A DNA stretch of 64,000 nucleotides. It comes from Tenuifilum sp. 4138str (GTDB lineage Bacteria > Bacteroidota > Bacteroidia > Bacteroidales > Tenuifilaceae). Positions 15,901-24,371 of this stretch are shown in pieces. The notes under the pieces were generated by a model that had not been told where the DNA came from, did no database searches, and worked only from the letters and a program-made list of their open reading frames with translations. The stretch spans positions 1-64,000 of the forward strand of contig NZ_JBGCUE010000014.1 of the NCBI RefSeq assembly GCF_041102575.1. The letters run 5' to 3'. Positions within the stretch are counted from its first letter, which is position 1. Each line of letters starts with the position of its first letter. A program made the position numbers and the translations under genes.

Positions 15901-17443
15901 TGGTGTCGGAAAAGTCAACCCTACCCAAAAAGTTAAGCTTACAGTTGGGGTCGTTAAGGTTGATGGTTCCGGTATATGAGTTGTTCCCTAGATTACCGGA
16001 GATATCGATATCCTTATAATCATAACCATTAGCCTCGAGTTTCCGTATATGGGCATCGGTAAAAGCTCTAAGTTCTCCTTGTTTATTGACTGTACCGGAT
16101 ATGCTGGATAGGAACGACAGGCTTCCGATTAAATTTTCGTTTAAGAGCTGGCCAAGCTTGAAATTGTTAGCCGATGCTTTGCCCTTAAATTCGCTTTTAA
16201 TGGTTTTGCCGGGTTTCATCCAAACATCAAAATCAATTGCTCCTAGAGCCGATGTTAGGGTACCGTAGGTAACAAAGTCGCTGAGGTAGCCGGAGAATCT
16301 TCCAACGTAGTTTATTAGCCCAAGACGATCAAGCTCTTCGGGCAAATCGATTAGAGGTTTTCCGCTACCATTTACCTTGAATTGCATCAGATCTTTTCTA
16401 GAAGTCTGAAGTTTTTTCAGGTCCACTGAGAAAAGGGTATTATCGATTTTGGGTAAGCCGGTCAGGTTGGCGTTAAGGGCTATCTCCGAAATATTGCCAA
16501 AGCCCAGCTCAAGGTTCCGTGCCCTTAAATCGTCCACATAGCCTTTAACTTGCCCGGTTACCCTTAACCCAACGCTATAATTTTTAAGTTCGGTAACAAT
16601 GTAGGCCAAGGTACTGGTATGCAGGTAGGTGCCTTCAAAGTTGGCATTTATTCTAACCCGTGAAGTAAAATTGCTGAAGCTATCCCACCCGTCGAAGTCG
16701 AATAAAAGATGGTTCATGGATAGGCTCGAGCCATTTGCCCGCAGGCGCAGGTTATTGAAATGCATAAACTTACTGCAAATGGTAATCTTACTTCGCAGGT
16801 TATCTATTTTAAATCCGGAATGGTCCTGAGCCGTTAAACCATTAATTAGTATTCCAATGGTATCGCCGTCCAGGTTAAACTCGCTTGCTTCCAAATTGAT
16901 TCCTGAAAGAACAAGATTCTGAAAGTTTATTGTTCCCGGAGTAAGGCTGTCGGCCCCTTGCTGAACAAGCTTAAAACTGGAGTTCTTAAGAACAATATTT
17001 CCTATTTGCAGGTTAAACCTGCCCGAATCGGGCGATTGAGTGGTGTCGGAATTAATTTTAAGCAGGAGAGCATTTAGGCTTGTTACCCCTGAACTATCAG
17101 TAATAAGGTAGAACTTAGCATTGTCAACCCTTGCTTTACCAAACCGGAAAAGCCCGGCGTCGGTATCAATCTGTGAAATGGACGCTATTACTCTTTTGGC
17201 GTAGATTAGGGTGTCGTTGTTCAAATCGGCAACGAAAACATCTTTTAGTAAAATGCCTGTAAATGGCCTAACATCAACTTTTCTAATGTTTACTGTAATT
17301 CCTGTTTTTTGGTGTAAATAATGGGTGGTTTTATTAATAATATAGGTTTGTACCTGGCTGCTTTGCAGAAGCAGCCAAGCAAGTGTAGGGATTGCGAGTA
17401 GTGTAACAAACCCCCAAATCAGTATTTTAAGTAGTTTTTTAAT
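12908..17443 (-). CDS. TamB-like translocation/assembly module protein
   Basis: A giant AsmA-like envelope protein of about 1,511 residues. The N-terminal anchor is KKLLKILIWGFVTLLAIPTL, then long β-rich repeats (GSSLSMNHLLFDFDGW, LNLNINLKTENRTAIYLPL) and a C-terminal DUF490/TamB domain (from about LLDDSYTARVPVDCKIMLS to GKLRGKAFARNNND), with LRMEINPSKDVFRMFGRYTIEQGDYLFTL just before. TamB-type proteins form periplasm-spanning lipid-conducting bridges or aid outer-membrane protein assembly. The reading frame continues 5' of the first TTG (17224) through the membrane anchor to a stop at 17458-17456, with no ATG, GTG or TTG ahead of the anchor. I therefore place the start at ATT (17443-17441), exactly where ATG would be expected. 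A same-frame ATG at 17476-17474 is cut off by the TAA. ExbB/ExbD/TonB follow on the same strand. Confidence 0.82.
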   Translation of the reverse strand: MKKLLKILIWGFVTLLAIPTLAWLLLQSSQVQTYIINKTTHYLHQKTGITVNIRKVDVRPFTGILLKDVFVADLNNDTLIYAKRVIASISQIDTDAGLFRFGKARVDNAKFYLITDSSGVTSLNALLLKINSDTTQSPDSGRFNLQIGNIVLKNSSFKLVQQGADSLTPGTINFQNLVLSGINLEASEFNLDGDTIGILINGLTAQDHSGFKIDNLRSKITICSKFMHFNNLRLRANGSSLSMNHLLFDFDGWDSFSNFTSRVRINANFEGTYLHTSTLAYIVTELKNYSVGLRVTGQVKGYVDDLRARNLELGFGNISEIALNANLTGLPKIDNTLFSVDLKKLQTSRKDLMQFKVNGSGKPLIDLPEELDRLGLINYVGRFSGYLSDFVTYGTLTSALGAIDFDVWMKPGKTIKSEFKGKASANNFKLGQLLNENLIGSLSFLSSISGTVNKQGELRAFTDAHIRKLEANGYDYKDIDISGNLGNNSYTGTINLNDPNCKLNFLGRVDFSDTIPVFDFSLFAPRIDLVKLNLNRVDSVSVASFLLTAKFSGNTLDNSKGEIKLVNSTYRNQRGEFKIADLTITADNTNESKVITLKSDIAEGEIRSRQSFSRFPYYMNKVLSRHLPALRQDESNEKSKAPQHNAEEYNDYLIKFRLKKTQKVTSILVPDLSIAENSSLFGILDPNKETLTFKLKVLELVTGSTVFKNLSVDGETRDSILEANVLMPEIKVGNSYIRNLKVNATTQNNIVRCNINWNNYSTPSTLGDINLIADFKAFSQPNSTIDINFLPSSLIINDSTWNLSPSLVRIDSSTVQFSNIALSNKHQLISITGKASQLNSDTIAVTLKNIDLSYLNFYLHDSGYKLSGWINGDALATGILLNPILQAKIGIDKFVVNNQNIGDVKFQSTWHGSENRINLLLSNQRADTLTLLAKGDYFTDKGNFNFDVNINQAKLALIAPLLEGNVSNLHGRMNGSLKIKGDANKPIVDGSIGFDNAGLTIDFLQTHYTLSDRVTINNSNIVLNNFRLTDRFNRTSAINGTIQTNYFKNFNLGLRLNMQNFLCMNTRETDNETFYGTVFASGFVDLLGSPDNLNLNINLKTENRTAIYLPLSSTSTVEESNFISFVNNNPDLIEIEEAVQNVQTSSSNINITMDLQVTPEAEAQIIIDKKLGDIIKANGSGSLRMEINPSKDVFRMFGRYTIEQGDYLFTLSGVINKRFRIEQGSYIDWNGDPLDANMDIKAVYRVKTSLKQLLLDDSYTARVPVDCKIMLSQKLLTPSIKFGIDFPNLDQQTKALVDGMLNTEEKINTQFLGLLVINSFISDPGMTSAGTQTSNASLGTTGLYNTASELLSNQLSNWLSQWSKNFDIGINYRPGLENELSSDQVEMALSTQILDDRVSISSNVGVGGNKNSSNALVGDFTVDIKLNKSGKLRGKAFARNNNDVLLTSQQNNYTTGAGIVYREDFNTIRELFNSIFSKDKQYPNDTLQNDSSTNQNSTNTNLPDTSFVKIN

Positions 17444-17570
17444 ACCTTTGCTAAGTTATTTCTGGTATGTGAGCATCAAAATTTGTTCCTAAAATATACA
17501 AATGCTTGGGCTTTTGAAATAGGTGAGGATAGGTTTTTAAACTTTTTTTGTATTATTTCAATTTTTATTG

Positions 17571-18590
17571 ATGAGCGTAACAATACTTGGGATAGAATCA
17601 TCGTGCGACGATACCTCAGCAGCAGTTATCCGCGATCAGCTACTTTTATCGAATGTAATTAGCAGCCAGGATGTACATAAACAGTATGGTGGAGTTGTGC
17701 CTGAGTTAGCCTCGCGTGCTCATCAGGCTAACATCATTCCTGTTGTAGATACTGCCCTGCGTAACGCTGGGGTTACCATTGCGGAAATAGATGCAATAGC
17801 CTACACGCGAGGTCCGGGGTTGCTGGGCTCGTTGCTTGTAGGGGCATCGTTTGCAAAGGGAGCGGCGCTCACGCTGGGAGTTCCAATAATATCGGTTAAT
17901 CACTTACAGGGTCATGTGCTTTCGCACTTCATTAAGGATGAGCCCAATGCTATTCACCCATCGTTCCCCTTTTTATGCCTTTTGGTCTCAGGGGGTCACA
18001 CCCAAATCATGTTGGTTCGGGGTCCAATGGATATGGAAATAGTTGGCCAAACAATTGATGATGCAGCGGGCGAGGCATTCGACAAGTGTGCCAAGGTGCT
18101 TGGGCTGCCTTACCCTGGTGGGCCTGTAATTGATAAGCTTGCTGCCGAGGGTAACCCTGGATTCATTAAGTTTGCCAAGCCGAATATACCCGACCTCGAT
18201 TTTAGCTTTAGCGGATTAAAAACATCATTCCTTTATACCCTGCGCGATAAACTATACACTGAACCAAACTTTGTTAACGAACACCTACCCGACATTTGCG
18301 CCTCGCTTCAGCAAACTATTATTGAGATACTGCTAAGTAAGGTTGAGCAAGCTGTACGTAAGTACAGGATAAAGGAGATTGCCATTGCTGGAGGCGTGGC
18401 AGCAAATTCAGGATTACGAAATGCTTTACAGCTACTTGGCCAAAAGAGGGGATGGAAGGTTTACCTACCTAAGAAGCAGTTTACTACCGATAATGCTGCA
18501 ATGATTGCCATTGTGGGTTACTACAGCTACCTTGAAGGAAAGACATCGCCGCTCGATGAGCCCCCTTTAGCTCGGTTACCCCTGGGTTAG
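17571..18590 (+). CDS. tsaD: tRNA N6-adenosine threonylcarbamoyltransferase
   Basis: About 339 residues of the Kae1/TsaD/Qri7 family, which with TsaB and TsaE transfers the threonylcarbamoyl group to A37 of ANN-decoding tRNAs. Seen: ILGIESSCDDTSAAV at the N-terminus, VPELASRAH, the metal-binding NHLQGHVLSH, the nucleotide loop LLVSGGHTQ, DDAAGEAFDKCAKVLGLPYPGG and CPGGV-like AIAGGVAANSGLR with FTTDNAAMIA near the end. Start ATG 17571 gives the standard N-terminus; the preceding TTG is less likely. It is divergent from the TamB gene and overlaps the convergent hybrid sensor gene by four bases at the stops. Confidence 0.97.
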   Translation: MSVTILGIESSCDDTSAAVIRDQLLLSNVISSQDVHKQYGGVVPELASRAHQANIIPVVDTALRNAGVTIAEIDAIAYTRGPGLLGSLLVGASFAKGAALTLGVPIISVNHLQGHVLSHFIKDEPNAIHPSFPFLCLLVSGGHTQIMLVRGPMDMEIVGQTIDDAAGEAFDKCAKVLGLPYPGGPVIDKLAAEGNPGFIKFAKPNIPDLDFSFSGLKTSFLYTLRDKLYTEPNFVNEHLPDICASLQQTIIEILLSKVEQAVRKYRIKEIAIAGGVAANSGLRNALQLLGQKRGWKVYLPKKQFTTDNAAMIAIVGYYSYLEGKTSPLDEPPLARLPLG

Positions 18591-20956
18591 GCTGTGTGAT
18601 CGTCGGTTACAAGGTACTTACGAAGAACATTGTAAAGGTCGATGCGACTTATTGGTTTGGTAATAAAATCGTTACAGCCTGCCTCAATGCTCATGTTTAC
18701 TTTTACTCCTGAACTGTAGGCGGTTTGTGCCACTATAACCACCCTGGTGTTCTTCTTTCGGATTTGGCGCGTGATTTCAATACCATCCATGTCAGCTAGC
18801 CTTAAATCCATGAAAATTAGGTCAAAGTCGGGGGTGTTTTCAACCTTTTTGAGCGCCTCGTCTCCGGTTTTGGCGTGCTCTAGCTTACAACCAGTTTCTT
18901 CCAGGAGTCTGCTTAGCAGAATGAAGTTCGATTGAATATCTTCAACAATCAGAATCTTTTTATTTTTCAGCTTTGGCGGGTCTTGATGTATGTAGAATGG
19001 TGATTTTTTATGAGATGTTTTTGCTTTGTGGCTGCCAATTGGCGTGTAGGGAACTTCAATATTCACAGTAGTTCCGGTACCCTCAGCTGTTTCTACCCAA
19101 ATTTTCCCGTTCAGCAGATCCACAATACCCTTAACAACAGGGAGTCCCATTTGTAGTACACCAAACCCATCGCGCGACTCTTCAATATTTAAGCGGTTAA
19201 ATAATGTTTTTGATTTTTCAATCTCTATTCCTGTTCCGCTATCCTGTATCCAGAAAAGGAGGTGACCATTCCTTTCCGACTTTCTTACGCCAATCTCAAT
19301 GTAACCTTTCGACGTAAACTTTACCGCATTGTTAATTAGCCTTTGGAATATACTCTTGTAAAGGTTTCGGTCCGATAGGATATCAAAGTCAATCTCATTG
19401 GGGTCAAGGAATGCCTTTATGGCGATATGCTCTTTATCAAAGAGCTTAAGCTCATTCAGCAGCATAACCTGTAGTGTGTTCATAAGTTCCATCAGGTTAA
19501 TGCGTTGGTAAACCAATCGGAACTGGTTCGATTCCAGTTTTGAGAGGTCAATAAGATTATCAATTTGATTCTGGAGTAGACGGCAGCTTTTATTTATCTC
19601 CTTGGAAAATTGAAGCGCTTGCGTGGGTTTAATTTTTGGGTCGTTTAAAAGTTCACTGTAACCAATTATGTTATTGAGTGGGGTTCGAATCTCAAACGAG
19701 AGGTTGGAGAGTAGCGATTCCTTGAACGATTCAAGGTCTTTGTTTCGTTGAACAGTCTCTTCCAGATGGGTGTTTAACATCTGTAACTCTTGCTTTAAGT
19801 TCTCAACCTGTTGCTTGTGGGTGTTTACTAATTGTTGCTTGCGCTTATTGACCCTATTAATATACCAAAAATGTAATATGAAAGTTAGCAGCAACAATGT
19901 GCCAATAACCAAAATAAACCATTTATCGGTAAAAGGTGAATGTTTTTTTTGCTTTGGGTTGTAAAGTAAATCGTCAATAGGTTTTGTTTTGTTAATTAAT
20001 CCGGCCTGTAAAAGGGTTTCCATCATTTGTAGCCATCGGCCTTTGTTTGAATGCCCAACATTTATAAAGTTAGGTTGAATAAACTCCTTCACCTTTTGCG
20101 ATTCAAATATGAGGTGATCAAGAGTTTTTGTGGTTTTATACTTTGATTGAATTACCTGTGCTATTTCCTCCGAATTTTCAAGGGCGTACTCCCATCCTTT
20201 AATGGATGCTCTAAGGAAAGCATCAACCAGTTCAGGATTTTTACTAATCATCTCCTTGGTGGTAAATAAGCATTCGGCGTAAAAGTCAACGCCATACTTA
20301 TGGGGCAGAATCAGGTTATAGGGTATCCCAAATTTTTCGAGGAAATAGGGTTCATTTGTCAGGTAAACCTCACTGGCATCGGTTTGGTTATTCAACAGCT
20401 TGTTAAGTGAAAGCGACGATTCCGTTACTTGGTACTGCGAGGGTTTAACACCCTCAAGGCTAAGCATGGTAAGCACTTCAACCGAACCCGATTTTTTTGC
20501 ATTTATTTCAATGGTTTTGCCGGCAATATCCTGTGGTCTGGTAATATTACGCTCGGCTCGTGACACAAGTGCAGCTGGGCTTGACTGGAATATGGGCGCA
20601 AGCACAACAGCGGGGGCTCCATTAACGTAATGTATAATAATGTCGGCATTGGCTATCCCAAACTGGGCTCTACCTTCAAGAACCTCGGTAATCACATTTG
20701 TGTTTTGGGGTAACTCCTTGAGCTCAACATCAAGGTCTTCCTGAGCGTAAAACCCTTTTTCAATGGCAGCGTAGTACCCAGCAAACTGGAACTGATGCTT
20801 CCACTTGAGCTGGAGTATAACCTTTGTACCGGGTCTGGAAAAACTTTGTAAAGGTAAAGCAAGCGCTATAAAGGAAATGACAATAAATATGGCAGTCCAC
20901 CACTTGTGGCAAACATTTTTACTACTTTTAAAAACTGGTAAGCTTTTATTACTCAT
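18587..20956 (-). CDS. Hybrid sensor protein: NMT1-like sensor, degenerate kinase, receiver
   Basis: The 789-residue protein has an N-terminal signal/anchor (about 17-38), a periplasmic NMT1/THI5-like substrate-binding domain (about 45-310: ILQLKWKHQFQFAGYYAAIEKGFY, IVEINAKKSG-like segment), a second helix (347-367), a coiled coil (370-415), a HisKA/HATPase module (418-637) and a C-terminal receiver (667-785, Asp717). It should sense a small ligand, perhaps a thiamine-pyrimidine-like or sulfonate-type compound, in the periplasm. Oddity: the H-box reads NLSFEIRTPLN, so the phospho-acceptor His is Phe421 (codon TTT at 19696-19694). The N-box (INNAVKFT) and G1 (DSGTGI) are kept, but G2 (GFGVLQMG) is degenerate. 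It may be a pseudokinase that still binds ATP and controls its own or another receiver. No ABC transporter is adjacent. Confidence 0.88.
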   Translation of the reverse strand: MSNKSLPVFKSSKNVCHKWWTAIFIVISFIALALPLQSFSRPGTKVILQLKWKHQFQFAGYYAAIEKGFYAQEDLDVELKELPQNTNVITEVLEGRAQFGIANADIIIHYVNGAPAVVLAPIFQSSPAALVSRAERNITRPQDIAGKTIEINAKKSGSVEVLTMLSLEGVKPSQYQVTESSLSLNKLLNNQTDASEVYLTNEPYFLEKFGIPYNLILPHKYGVDFYAECLFTTKEMISKNPELVDAFLRASIKGWEYALENSEEIAQVIQSKYKTTKTLDHLIFESQKVKEFIQPNFINVGHSNKGRWLQMMETLLQAGLINKTKPIDDLLYNPKQKKHSPFTDKWFILVIGTLLLLTFILHFWYINRVNKRKQQLVNTHKQQVENLKQELQMLNTHLEETVQRNKDLESFKESLLSNLSFEIRTPLNNIIGYSELLNDPKIKPTQALQFSKEINKSCRLLQNQIDNLIDLSKLESNQFRLVYQRINLMELMNTLQVMLLNELKLFDKEHIAIKAFLDPNEIDFDILSDRNLYKSIFQRLINNAVKFTSKGYIEIGVRKSERNGHLLFWIQDSGTGIEIEKSKTLFNRLNIEESRDGFGVLQMGLPVVKGIVDLLNGKIWVETAEGTGTTVNIEVPYTPIGSHKAKTSHKKSPFYIHQDPPKLKNKKILIVEDIQSNFILLSRLLEETGCKLEHAKTGDEALKKVENTPDFDLIFMDLRLADMDGIEITRQIRKKNTRVVIVAQTAYSSGVKVNMSIEAGCNDFITKPISRIDLYNVLRKYLVTDDHTA

Positions 20957-21045
20957 CCTTTGAACCCAGTATGCTCTACTTTGTTTCTAATTTAAAGATA
21001 CAACAAATTTCTGAAATTGAAACAGAAAACAAAAAATTATGAGAT

Positions 21046-21819
21046 ATGGGAAATTACACGAACTACTGCATAGTGCTTTCGCCTGCAAAAACGTTGAGAA
21101 GCAATTTAAAAGTGGTAGGTAAAAATTACTCTGAGCCTGTTTTTCTTGATAGGGCTCAGGAACTTGTGAAACAGCTAAAGACTTATAGCCCGGTTGAGCT
21201 AAAAGAGATTTTAGGTGTTAGTCAAGATATTGCTGACCTCAATTTCACAAGGTATGCTAATTGGCATTTGCCTTTTACTCCTGAAAATAGCACACCTGCA
21301 ATCCTTACCTTTGCCGGCGATGTTTATGAAGGATTACAGGCTACCGATTTTACTGACGATGAACTTGCATTTTCCAATCAAATCGTTTTTATGCTCTCAG
21401 GATTATACGGTGTATTGAGGGCGCTTGACCTCATGCAACCTTATCGTTTAGAAATGGGGTGCAAAATTAAGGTTGGGCAACATAAATCGCTTTACGATTT
21501 TTGGGGTGATAGCATTACAGGGGTACTTGACCAGAATGTAAGTGATGGGTATTTGGTTAACCTTGCTTCAAGGGAGTATTCTAGGGCTATTAACGATAAG
21601 CATTTTGGTGATAGGTTTATTAACATTGAATTCAAGGAGAATCGCCCTGAGGGGCTAAAGGTAATTCCAATACTTTCCAAGAGGGCTCGCGGCCTTATGG
21701 CACGCTTTGCGGTAAAGAACAAAATAGTGAATGCAGAAGAATTAAAACTCTTCGATTACGAGGGGTATAGCTTTAGCGATCCCCTTTCTACTGCTACTAA
21801 GTGGGTGTTTGTAAGGTGA
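21046..21819 (+). CDS. yaaA: Peroxide stress protein YaaA family
   Basis: The 257-residue protein matches the YaaA/DUF328 family: SPAKTL near the N-terminus, ELKEILGVSQDIADLNFTRYANW, TFAGDVYEGLQA, FLSGLYGVLRALDLMQPYRLEMG, VNLASREYSRAI and KRARGLMARF at the end. In E. coli YaaA lowers free iron under hydrogen peroxide stress and binds DNA; the details elsewhere are unknown. It stands alone, divergent from the hybrid sensor gene and convergent with the rRNA methyltransferase gene (4 bases between stops). Confidence 0.93.
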   Translation: MGNYTNYCIVLSPAKTLRSNLKVVGKNYSEPVFLDRAQELVKQLKTYSPVELKEILGVSQDIADLNFTRYANWHLPFTPENSTPAILTFAGDVYEGLQATDFTDDELAFSNQIVFMLSGLYGVLRALDLMQPYRLEMGCKIKVGQHKSLYDFWGDSITGVLDQNVSDGYLVNLASREYSRAINDKHFGDRFINIEFKENRPEGLKVIPILSKRARGLMARFAVKNKIVNAEELKLFDYEGYSFSDPLSTATKWVFVR

Positions 21820-21823
21820 TAAT

Positions 21824-23011
21824 TTACATCACACTTAACACGAGTCCTTTCAGGTACTCACCCTCCGGATGGTAAATGTTTATTGGATGATCGGCAGGTT
21901 GAGTAAGCTGATGAATAATGCTTACCTGACGACCTGAAATGGCTGCTGCCGAAAAAACCGCATTCCGGAAATCGGTTTTACTAACCACCTGCGAGCAGGA
22001 GAATGTGAAAAGTAATCCGCCAGGGTTCAACCTACGGATAGCAGCAAGGTTAAGCCTTTTGTAGGCTTGTAAGGCATTTCGTAGGGCATCGTTATGTTTG
22101 GCAAAGGCAGGTGGGTCGAGCACAATAATATCAAAGTTTTGGTTACAGGTTCTTAGGTACTCAAAGGTATCCATGGCTACGCCGGTATGTGGAGCATTAG
22201 CGCCAAAGTTTAGCTCAATATTCTGGTTGGCCAGAGTAATAGCTTGCGCCGAGCTATCAACAGTAATAACCTCAGTGGCTCCACCCTTTAGAGCCGATAC
22301 AGAAAAACCTCCGGTGTATCCAAATGTGTTAAGTACCGATTTACCTCTGGCGTACGATTGCAGCAGTAGCCTATTCTCGCGCTGGTCGATGAAAAAACCT
22401 GTTTTTTGGCCATCAGTCCACGATATGTGATATTTATTTCCATACTCCAAATATGGCACCTTGACATTTTCTGATCCGACGATGTACCCATCGGATGGGT
22501 TATATTTTTCACGGTATGGTAATGTTCCTGAACTTTTATCGTAAACGGCGATTACGGTATTGGAGAGGACTTGCATTATTGCGTTGGCAATTTCGGTGCG
22601 CGCCATGTACATTCCAACCGAATGGCACTGCATTACGGCAGTATCGCCATAAATGTCAACTATTAGCCCAGGTAAAAGGTCGCCCTCACCATGAACCAAG
22701 CGAAAAATGTTTGTATCGGTGTTTGGATATAGGCCTATGGACCTGCGAAGATTAAGGGCATTGCTAATTCGGCTTAACCAAAATGTTTTATCAATTTCAG
22801 CTGGTTGAAACGATAAAACCCTGACAGCAATTGATCCTGAGGCAAAGTGCCCTGTAGCCAAAAACTTACCGTCGGAGCCTAATACATCAACCACCTGCCC
22901 CTCATCGGGCATCTCGGTTACCGATTTAATTGCGCCTGAAAATATCCATGGGTGAAACCTCTGAAGCGATTGCTCTTTACCGGGTTTGAGAGTTATTCTG
23001 GGTCGTTCCAT
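21824..23011 (-). CDS. Class I rRNA methyltransferase, RlmI-like
   Basis: The 395-residue protein has an N-terminal PUA domain (about 1-75: ITLKPGKEQSLQRFHPWIFSGAI, EGQVVDVLGSDGKFLATGHF) and a C-terminal SAM-dependent Rossmann domain with LNTFGYTGGFSVSALKGGATEV (SAM loop), DSSAQAI, FDIIVLDPPAFAK and FSCSQVV. This layout matches RlmI, which makes m5C1962 in 23S rRNA, and its relatives; in Bacteroidota the exact target is unproven. Its start overlaps the stop of the exonuclease gene by one base, so it is translated from the same mRNA. Confidence 0.92.
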   Translation of the reverse strand: MERPRITLKPGKEQSLQRFHPWIFSGAIKSVTEMPDEGQVVDVLGSDGKFLATGHFASGSIAVRVLSFQPAEIDKTFWLSRISNALNLRRSIGLYPNTDTNIFRLVHGEGDLLPGLIVDIYGDTAVMQCHSVGMYMARTEIANAIMQVLSNTVIAVYDKSSGTLPYREKYNPSDGYIVGSENVKVPYLEYGNKYHISWTDGQKTGFFIDQRENRLLLQSYARGKSVLNTFGYTGGFSVSALKGGATEVITVDSSAQAITLANQNIELNFGANAPHTGVAMDTFEYLRTCNQNFDIIVLDPPAFAKHNDALRNALQAYKRLNLAAIRRLNPGGLLFTFSCSQVVSKTDFRNAVFSAAAISGRQVSIIHQLTQPADHPINIYHPEGEYLKGLVLSVM

Positions 23012-23601
23012 TAATGCTCTTGTTTCGGGGTGTGTGATATGAGTTTAAGATAGATTTCCCTGCATACCCAAGCATCGGTCGATGCATATATTTTTTGTGC
23101 TTCGGTAAGCACATCGGCTTCCCAGTTGCTGAGCTGTTGCCCCTTGGAAACAGTAGCTCCCAGAACCACCGCCGAGAGTTTTTTTACACTCAGTTCTTCA
23201 ATACCATAGGTTGGCGCTATACGTTGAAGGTCAATAAATCCGTTCGGAGTAAAGCGATTTAGTTTTTGCAGTCCCTTCAGATCGTCGTGTGTGGCTGCGC
23301 CAACCTTAACTATTTCGGGGTTCTCCAAAAATTCTTTAAGGGTATCAGGGATGCCTGTTTTCTTTAGCCTTACAAGAATAGCCAACTTGCTGTTTGCCAG
23401 CTGCAGCAATGAGATTCCATTTATCTTACCCTTCTTAAACGATGGTTTCGACTCAGTATCGAAGCCAATTATTTTCTCCTGGCATAACATGGGTAACCAT
23501 TGTAACAAATCGCTCTCCTTTTCGGCAACAACAATTTGCCCCGTAAAATGGATTCGAGGTAAAGAATTTAGGGTTTCCTTATCGATACTGGATGCAAACA
23601 T
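23011..23601 (-). CDS. RNase D-like 3'-5' exonuclease domain protein
   Basis: A single DnaQ/RNase D-type exonuclease domain of 196 residues. ExoI shows FDTESKPSF (Asp-x-Glu), ExoII is in VKVGAATHDDLKGLQ, and ExoIII is YASTDAWVCREIYLKL (Y-x3-D). It lacks the HRDC domains of RNase D, so it is the small form common in Bacteroidota, whose substrate (tRNA or rRNA 3' ends) is not established. It overlaps its neighbours by one base on each side, suggesting translational coupling with the DUF5063 and RlmI-like genes and a shared role in rRNA or tRNA maturation. Confidence 0.9.
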   Translation of the reverse strand: MFASSIDKETLNSLPRIHFTGQIVVAEKESDLLQWLPMLCQEKIIGFDTESKPSFKKGKINGISLLQLANSKLAILVRLKKTGIPDTLKEFLENPEIVKVGAATHDDLKGLQKLNRFTPNGFIDLQRIAPTYGIEELSVKKLSAVVLGATVSKGQQLSNWEADVLTEAQKIYASTDAWVCREIYLKLISHTPKQEH

Positions 23602-24224
23602 TACATTAGCTCATTATGATCCATATCCTGCTGGCGGCGGGTAACAAACCAATCAGAGGTATCGCGTTCGGAACCCTCGCTTTCATCGGGATGCTTTATA
23701 TTATCAAGGTCGATATTTTGATGCGCCAGTATATGGAAGGCTCTTATAAGATTAGCCAACCTGATACCCCAGAAGTCCTTAAAGTTATTGGTACACTCCC
23801 AAAGGGCATCGTTCATCACATAGGTATTCCCTACCTGGTACCGCAAAACAAAGTTTTTTAAATCCTGGTAGATATCGGCCATGTACTCGGCTATACTTGC
23901 GGTATATAGGCCGGTTAGTTCGTCCACTCGGGGGTCGTTTACCTCTACATACTGGTTATGTTGCCCGAGCAAATACTCCACCTTGTTCTCTACCGAGGAG
24001 TAATCGCTCTCGGTAACAAATTGTTCGTTGTTTTCGTCGTAAACCGGTTCGGTTTCGGGCAAAAGGGTTGCCTTGTAGTAGAGTAGGGGAAGCACCTTGT
24101 TGCAAGCCCCAACAAACGATTTTGCGGTGTGCTTTTCGCAACCCTCAAGAAAAGCGCAGAACTCCTTTGCCACCGTTACAAACTCAACCACATTGCGGCT
24201 ATACACCACATCCTTAATTTCCAT
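23601..24224 (-). CDS. DUF5063 domain-containing protein
   Basis: A 207-residue, mostly helical, soluble acidic protein. It matches what I recall of DUF5063 (N-terminal VVEFVTVAKEFCAFLEGCE, central LGQHNQYVEV and MADIYQDLKNFVLRYQVGN, and a C-terminal FWGIRLANLIRAFHIL). Its function is unknown. It is the first gene of the overlapping trio with the exonuclease and the RlmI-like methyltransferase, an arrangement that suggests a link to RNA processing. No signal peptide. Confidence 0.75.
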   Translation of the reverse strand: MEIKDVVYSRNVVEFVTVAKEFCAFLEGCEKHTAKSFVGACNKVLPLLYYKATLLPETEPVYDENNEQFVTESDYSSVENKVEYLLGQHNQYVEVNDPRVDELTGLYTASIAEYMADIYQDLKNFVLRYQVGNTYVMNDALWECTNNFKDFWGIRLANLIRAFHILAHQNIDLDNIKHPDESEGSERDTSDWFVTRRQQDMDHNELM

Positions 24225-24329
24225 GCCATAAAAATTGATGTTGCAAAGTTAATGGAAATAGTTTGAAGTTGATAGTTGGTAAGGGTGATGTTGCCGTTTA
24301 CAAATTTATTAAGCATGATTAAGTTTAAG

Positions 24330-24361
24330 GCACCCCCTTTATCATTTTAAGGGGGTGCTGT
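24330..24361 (-). terminator. Hairpin behind the first duplicated gene
   Basis: GCACCCCCTT/AAGGGGGTGC (24330-24339/24349-24358), 10-bp perfect stem. The T-run on the minus side is poor. A sister hairpin at 25142-25172 sits at the same place behind the second copy, so it is part of the duplicated unit. Confidence 0.6.
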
Positions 24362-24371
24362 ATAAAAGGTA

